Assembly: GCA_031271685.1 (NCBI GenBank)
Contig: JAISVH010000117.1
Location: 1-64,000 of the forward strand
Source: Eubacterium sp.
GTDB taxonomy: Bacteria; Bacillota; Clostridia; Oscillospirales; Ruminococcaceae
DNA: 64,000 nucleotides
Direction of reading: 5' to 3'
Below, in pieces: positions 59,759 to 64,000 of the stretch; position 1 is the first letter of the stretch; each line of letters starts with the position of its first letter. Under the pieces are notes generated by a model, which did no database searches, was not told the DNA's origin, and saw only the letters and a list, made by a program, of their open reading frames with translations. A program made the position numbers and the translations under genes.

Positions 59759-60598
59759 CTAAACTCCGGAATATGCCGAGAATCCGCCGTCAACCGGAAT
59801 AATAATGCCAGTGACAAATCCGGACGCCTCCTTGCACAAAAGCCATAGCAGTGTTCCTATCAGTTCTTTCGACTCACCGAAACGATTCATAGGCGTAGCG
59901 CGCAGAATTTTTTCCGCGCGCGCGGTGGGATTTCCCGTGTCGTCAAAAAGAAGTCCCCGATTTTGATTTGTTACAAAAAATCCCGGGGCAATTGCGTTTA
60001 CACGAATATTAGAATTTGCAAAATATACCGCCAACCATTGGGTAAAATTTGACACAGCCGATTTTGCGCAACTGTAAGCCGGTATTTTTGTAAGCGGCCG
60101 AAAAGCGTTCATTGACGATATGTTGACAATATTTCCGCCTTTTGCGGTCATGTCTTTCGCAAATACCTGCGTAGTTATCATAGCGGCGATTACGTTTAGA
60201 TCCATGACAAACTTAATGCCTTCAGGATCTAGGTCAAAAAAAGTTTTAATATCGCTCACCGTGTCGTCAAATTGCTCGTCGTCCGTTGTGCCTCGCGGAT
60301 TATTGCCCCCTGCGCCATTAATCAGAATAGTGCAGGGTCCAAACCGGTTAATTATAATTTGCCGAGCCTTTTCAAGACTTTTCACATCAAGACAGTTTGC
60401 CGCAACGGCAATCGCTTCACCGCCGCTATCCACAATCCAGTCGACCACTTTTTGGGCTGCGGCTTCGTTTATGTCAATTACGGCTACCGCCGCGCCGCAG
60501 ACAGCTATAGCTTTGGCAAAATCAGAACATAATACTCCGCCACCGCCCGTTATAACCGCCACTTCACCGCTTAAATCAATATTTAAAGGCAGATTCAT
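59759..60598 (-). CDS. SDR-family mannonate/fructuronate oxidoreductase
   Basis: 279 aa. AVITGGGGVLCSDFAKAIAVCGAAVAVIDIN (NAD-type loop), INGAGGNNPRGTT, NISSMNAFRPLTKIPAYSCAKSAV (Ser, Tyr-x3-Lys) and GIIIPVDGGFSAYSGV. This SDR type, encoded beside uxuA, reduces fructuronate to mannonate in place of the classical UxuB. The ATG overlaps the uxuA stop (ATGA). Confidence 0.9.
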   Translation of the reverse strand: MNLPLNIDLSGEVAVITGGGGVLCSDFAKAIAVCGAAVAVIDINEAAAQKVVDWIVDSGGEAIAVAANCLDVKSLEKARQIIINRFGPCTILINGAGGNNPRGTTDDEQFDDTVSDIKTFFDLDPEGIKFVMDLNVIAAMITTQVFAKDMTAKGGNIVNISSMNAFRPLTKIPAYSCAKSAVSNFTQWLAVYFANSNIRVNAIAPGFFVTNQNRGLLFDDTGNPTARAEKILRATPMNRFGESKELIGTLLWLLCKEASGFVTGIIIPVDGGFSAYSGV

Positions 60599-61638
60599 TC
60601 GCTTGCGCTCCTTTCAATCGCTTCCCAAAGACCGGTAAGATACGCCGCGCCTAAAGCTCGGTCGAAAAGGCCATAACCGGCGCGCCCGGTCTCACCCCAT
60701 ATCATACGGCCATGGTCAGGCCTGACATATCCGACAAATCCGGAATCATGCAAGACTTTCAGAATGCCATACATATCAAGGTTCCCGCACACCGTAGGAT
60801 GGGGCGCCTCCTCAAAGCAACGCTCACCTGTCAGTTTAATGTTGCGCGCGTGTACAAAATGAATCCTGTCACAATTCTCTCGCACAATTGATTCTATATT
60901 ATTGGCGGGATCCGCCCCCAAAGAACCCAAGCACAGGGTAATGCCGTTTGCGACGGAGGGGTTAATCTTTTTCATTCGGGCGTAGCTTTCAGCGCCGGTA
61001 ATAATTCGTGGTAACCCAAAAATACTCCACGGCGGGTCGTCCGGATGGATCGCCATTCTTACACCGAACTCCTCGCAAACCGGAATGACGTTGTTTAAGA
61101 AATAAGCGAAGTTTTCCCAAAGCTTTTCCTCATCAACCGACTCATACAACTTAAGAAGGTTCTTCAGCCCATCTTTTGTATAACTCTCATCCCACCCGGG
61201 CAAAGACAAATCGCTGGTCGAAGGATCCATTGCCAAAACAATTTCATTGTCAAAAGCAAGGGTGCTTGATCCGTCGGAAAGTTTTCGCGAAAGATCGCTG
61301 CGCAGCCAGTCAAACACCGGCATAAAATTATAACAAATAACTTTAACACCGTATGTGCCCAACCGACGAATATTCTCGCAATAATTTTCAATGAGCCTAT
61401 CTCGTTCAAATAAGCCAAGCTTAATGCTTTCATGAACCGGAACACTTTCAACGACCTCAAACCCGAGATCGTTTTTTTGAGCATCCGATTTAATTGATAA
61501 AATATTGGCATCCGGCCATACTTCACCCGCGGAAACGTCATATACGGCGGAAACAATACCGCTCATGCACGGTATTTGCCTTATTTTTTCAAGAGTTACC
61601 GGATCGCTTTTACCATACCACCTGAATGTCATTTTCAT
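60595..61638 (-). CDS. uxuA: Mannonate dehydratase
   Basis: 347 aa from the ATG at 61638 (GGGGAG 11 bases upstream). MKMTFRWYGKSDPVTLEKIRQIP is the UxuA opening; RMAIHPDDPPWSIFGLPRI, NGITLCLGSLG, IHFVHARN and GYVRPDHGRMIWGE carry the metal and active-site residues. It converts D-mannonate to 2-keto-3-deoxygluconate in hexuronate degradation, the fate of galacturonate/glucuronate from pectin. Confidence 0.96.
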   Translation of the reverse strand: MKMTFRWYGKSDPVTLEKIRQIPCMSGIVSAVYDVSAGEVWPDANILSIKSDAQKNDLGFEVVESVPVHESIKLGLFERDRLIENYCENIRRLGTYGVKVICYNFMPVFDWLRSDLSRKLSDGSSTLAFDNEIVLAMDPSTSDLSLPGWDESYTKDGLKNLLKLYESVDEEKLWENFAYFLNNVIPVCEEFGVRMAIHPDDPPWSIFGLPRIITGAESYARMKKINPSVANGITLCLGSLGADPANNIESIVRENCDRIHFVHARNIKLTGERCFEEAPHPTVCGNLDMYGILKVLHDSGFVGYVRPDHGRMIWGETGRAGYGLFDRALGAAYLTGLWEAIERSASE

Positions 61639-61663
61639 ATTATCGGATTCTCCCCACAAAGCG

Positions 61664-61698
61664 TTCAAACATCTGCGGCTCCGCCGCAGATGTTTGAA
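61664..61698. repeat. 35-bp perfect palindrome made of two family A ends
   Basis: TTCAAACATCTGCGGC pairs with GCCGCAGATGTTTGAA around TCC. Both arms equal the left end of family A, so two inverted A ends are joined with the rest deleted. It lies between the amidohydrolase and uxuA genes. Confidence 0.85.
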
Positions 61699-61701
61699 AA
61701 A

Positions 61702-62646
61702 TCATACCAGTCGCAGTTCGCGTAATACGTTGCCGCTTAAAATCTTTATCTTATCTTCATCGGATAAAAAAGTGCACTGTATGGTGACAAAACGAATCAC
61801 CTGCCTCAATGTGCGTAATTTTAGCACACTGGGGAAGTCTGAACCCCAAATAATCTTATCAGGTCCAATCGTCTCATAAACAGTTTTCAAAATCTCCACA
61901 TTTCGCATATCCGGATACTCGCCGTCCTCATCAAAAAAGGGCATGGCGGTCATATCCACAAACAGATTGTTTTTGTTAATCTTAAAAAGAGCCAAAGTTT
62001 TTTGCAGCTCAGGGTAAGGATACTTTTGGCTTTTGTCCCACAACTGGCTGATGCCCAAGTGCGGAAGACGCATACGGATATCAGGATATTTGTGCAACAG
62101 CTTTTCTAAACGCTCAATATTCCAATCATATTTTGTTCGGCCAAACCCCAAATCTAAAAAGACAAGCAAATCGTCTTCAACGATTTTACGCCACATCCCG
62201 TCATGTTCGGGGTCGTCGATCCAAAAAGGCACGTCAGGCACTTCTATTTTAACCCCGCTGCATCCATATTCGTTTACCAGACTATCAATGTTTGCCGCGA
62301 CACAGTCTGTTTTACGCGGATCTAATTTTCCTAAAGTGGCTAAAATCCGATCAGTCTTTTTCATAACGTCGGCCACATATTCCTTTTGATCGCCATAGCA
62401 TGGATTCTGCAGCACAACCGCTTTATCCACGCCGTTGTCGTCCATATAACCCTCAAGCGCTTCCCAAGGCACGCTGTTGTCTGCAAACGCTGAAGGGATA
62501 AGTTTTTCAATCTCTCCGTTCAGCTCAACTTTGCCGTATCCCAGGTTTTTTACAGGAATATCTCCGTAACGCATTCCCTTGTATACGTCCCAAATATGCA
62601 CATGTGCATCTATAAGGGCAACTTTTTTTCCCCCGATATCAATCAT
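61702..62646 (-). CDS. Amidohydrolase-2 family TIM-barrel hydrolase
   Basis: 314 aa. IDAHVHIWD (metal HxH), YMDDNGVDKAVVLQNP, GVKIEVPDVPFW, MRLPHLGIS and IIWGSDFPSVL follow the PF04909 pattern. Members act as lactonases or decarboxylases of sugar acids and aromatics. Its place between uxuA and a sugar ABC transporter suggests a lactonase or related step for uronic acid derivatives; this is inference. GAGG lies eight bases before the ATG. Confidence 0.85.
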   Translation of the reverse strand: MIDIGGKKVALIDAHVHIWDVYKGMRYGDIPVKNLGYGKVELNGEIEKLIPSAFADNSVPWEALEGYMDDNGVDKAVVLQNPCYGDQKEYVADVMKKTDRILATLGKLDPRKTDCVAANIDSLVNEYGCSGVKIEVPDVPFWIDDPEHDGMWRKIVEDDLLVFLDLGFGRTKYDWNIERLEKLLHKYPDIRMRLPHLGISQLWDKSQKYPYPELQKTLALFKINKNNLFVDMTAMPFFDEDGEYPDMRNVEILKTVYETIGPDKIIWGSDFPSVLKLRTLRQVIRFVTIQCTFLSDEDKIKILSGNVLRELRLV

Positions 62647-62693
62647 TGTGATTACCTCATAATCGTATATTCATGCTTATTTGCAGCCGTTTG

Positions 62694-62727
62694 CTATAAA
62701 ACACCGGACGGTTCCACAACAGATGTT
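62694..62727 (-). repeat. Family A remnant
   Basis: CTATAAAACACCGGACGG then CAACAGATGTT, a decayed left third of A in reverse. Confidence 0.5.
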
Positions 62728-62753
62728 ACACATAAGCTCTAATTTCAGTTCTT

Positions 62754-63731
62754 TTATAAGCCCGAACGAACGCGCATACGATCGACAGCTACGGCAATAT
62801 AAATAATCACACCGCTGACCACAAGCTGATGGAAATAAGAAAGCCCCATCAAATTCAATCCGTTTTTAATCATCGCAAACATGAACGCCCCAATTATAGT
62901 TCCGCTCAGCTTACCCTCGCCTCCGTTGGCGGAAGCTCCGCCAATGATTACCGCGGCAATACATTCAAGAGCCAGATTCTCAGCGACAGACGGATTGGCC
63001 GAAGCCATAGAAGAAACCAGCAAAATAGAGCTGATACTGGTGCATATTCCACATATGGCATAGGCTGAAACAACCATTACAGGAACTTTTACGCCCATCA
63101 CCTTTGCTGCGCGCGCATTGCCGCCAACGGCATATAACCGCCGCCCGAATCCTGTAAAATTCAAAATATAAAACAGGATTATAAAAATAGCAATCATAAT
63201 AGCGGTAGAGCTTCGGATACCAAAAATTTTAGTAAAATTAAATGAAGAGAGAGAGGATGGAATGCCGCTGACAGCTTTCGCCATGGTTTTGGTATAAGCC
63301 GCGCCTCGCAAAATGTTTTGAAAAGCCAGGGTAGCGATAAAAGCCGGAATTCCGATACCCGCCACGGAGTATCCGTTTAAAACGCCGCCGGCCACCGAGA
63401 TCGCTACAATAATGATACATCCTAACAAAACACTTTTGCTCTGAACCATAATGGTTGCTCCCACAACACTGGCAAAGGCAATCATGCTGCCGTTAGATAG
63501 GTCCACCCCTCCCATCAGCACCACAAAGAACATACCCATGGAACAGATTACATAATATGCATACTGATCTAATACATTTAAAACATTGCGCGCGGTGAGG
63601 AAATTAGGACTCATGAATGAGAAAGCGATCATTATTCCTATAAAACCAATATATATTCCATACTTGAGCGCAAATTCCTTTAGTGATACGCCAATTAACG
63701 GTTTATTGCTCGCTTGCAGTTCCTCATTCAT
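62754..63731 (-). CDS. Ribose/sugar-type ABC transporter permease
   Basis: 325 aa with about nine or ten hydrophobic helices. FVVLMGGVDLSNGSMIAFASVVGA and GIGIPAFIATLAFQNILRGAAY, plus AVIIGGASANGGEGKLSGTIIGAF, are the BPD_transp_2 (RbsC/XylH-type) motifs. It imports a monosaccharide with an ATPase and the binding protein encoded just upstream (63777). The neighbouring catabolic genes suggest a uronic acid or related sugar. Confidence 0.94.
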   Translation of the reverse strand: MNEELQASNKPLIGVSLKEFALKYGIYIGFIGIMIAFSFMSPNFLTARNVLNVLDQYAYYVICSMGMFFVVLMGGVDLSNGSMIAFASVVGATIMVQSKSVLLGCIIIVAISVAGGVLNGYSVAGIGIPAFIATLAFQNILRGAAYTKTMAKAVSGIPSSLSSFNFTKIFGIRSSTAIMIAIFIILFYILNFTGFGRRLYAVGGNARAAKVMGVKVPVMVVSAYAICGICTSISSILLVSSMASANPSVAENLALECIAAVIIGGASANGGEGKLSGTIIGAFMFAMIKNGLNLMGLSYFHQLVVSGVIIYIAVAVDRMRVRSGL

Positions 63732-63776
63732 AAATATTTCCGCCTTTCCTCAACGTTTCATAAAGCGCCCGTGAAC

Positions 63777-64000
63777 TTATTGCTTACCCCAAAGCATTCC
63801 GCTGCTTACCAGATAATCAATATTTCCGGCAGTGCACACGATGCTCTTGGTCATAATTGTTTCCGGTACCGGCTTGCCATCGATATAATCGCGCGCCGCG
63901 CGTACAGCTTCTGCTCCGAACCCGGAAAAATCTAAAGAAATTGATATATCGTTAGTGCCTTGCGATAACCATTCCAATTGCTCAGTCGCACCGTCAACCG
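63777..64000 (-). CDS. Sugar ABC transporter substrate-binding protein, C-terminal part
   Basis: The frame stays open to the window edge (VDGATEQLEWLSQGTNDISISLDFSGFGAEAVRAARDYIDGKPVPETI ... SSGMLWGKQ). It is the end of a periplasmic-binding-protein-like (Peripla_BP_4) lipoprotein. The start is outside the window. It lies 45 bp upstream of the permease gene, as usual for RbsB-type proteins. Confidence 0.85.
   Translation of the reverse strand, partial: VDGATEQLEWLSQGTNDISISLDFSGFGAEAVRAARDYIDGKPVPETIMTKSIVCTAGNIDYLVSSGMLWGKQ

Noticed and set aside
6202-62727. CRISPR array explanation for the repeats
   Set aside because: Copies are dispersed, in both orientations, of variable length, and not separated by regular spacers; no cas genes.

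Overview
The window is a low-to-moderate GC chromosomal segment of a Gram-positive, anaerobic Clostridia-type bacterium. An Oscillospirales/Ruminococcaceae-like gut or plant-fibre organism is my best guess. Evidence: the rpmG-secE-nusG-rplK-rplA order, SpoVG, RNase J, GdpP, a class III (anaerobic) ribonucleotide reductase, a 2-oxoacid:ferredoxin oxidoreductase, a type I dockerin on a secreted subtilase, a secreted pectate lyase, and many sigma-A promoters with exact 17-bp spacers.

Layout. 1-4.3 kb: a GldA/GldF/GldG-like ABC operon with a DUF4340 protein and a small unknown gene. 4.9-7.6 kb: the ribosomal/transcription operon on the minus strand, driven by a consensus promoter and ending at rplA with no rplJ-rplL. 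7.7-12.5 kb: a QueT-type transporter, an SGNH hydrolase, a DUF4358 lipoprotein and nrdD. 12.9-17 kb: an RNHCP protein, tRNA-Thr(UGU), a SWIM zinc-finger/FlK-type thioesterase fusion sitting behind a wrecked tag gene, and an orphan phage terminase pair. 17-24 kb: an aldo/keto reductase, a 1016-aa pectate lyase, a secreted metallo-beta-lactamase-fold protein and a zinc-ribbon protein. 24.4-29.6 kb: DUF1934-argS-NUDIX, spoVG and murC. 29.6-41.6 kb: two sibling lipoproteins, an MFS transporter, an SDR, an aminotransferase, an FkbM methyltransferase, the dockerin subtilase, metA (E111 type, predicted acetyltransferase), a membrane protein and a MarR regulator. 41.6-55.5 kb: a long minus-strand run rnjA-gdpP-rplI-dnaB-tilS, then hpt-ftsH-ATPase-VorDBAC-like ferredoxin oxidoreductase-unknown gene. 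55.8-59.7 kb: a nucleotidyltransferase/degenerate phosphomannomutase fusion and a DUF3343/cysteine desulfurase-like pair. 59.8-64 kb: a hexuronate cluster (UxuA, mannonate/fructuronate SDR, amidohydrolase, sugar ABC permease and the C-terminus of its binding protein). This fits the pectate lyase: pectin is cut outside the cell and its uronic acids are imported and catabolised.

The most unusual property lies between the genes. At least six families of short repeats (called A-F here), mostly bounded by TA and rich in inverted repeats, fill many intergenic spaces, and several are nested inside each other. Family A (about 105 bp, about 16 intact or decayed copies) and family B (65-178 bp, about 8 copies) often abut the 3' ends of genes. 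In seven genes the stop codon is formed by the terminal bases of the repeat, and an eighth (NUDIX) reads about nine codons into one. Copies of A lie inside transcription units just before ribosome binding sites, and one B copy forms the 5' leader of hpt. The repeats also create false N-terminal extensions in ORF calls. No CRISPR array, rRNA or complete insertion sequence was seen.
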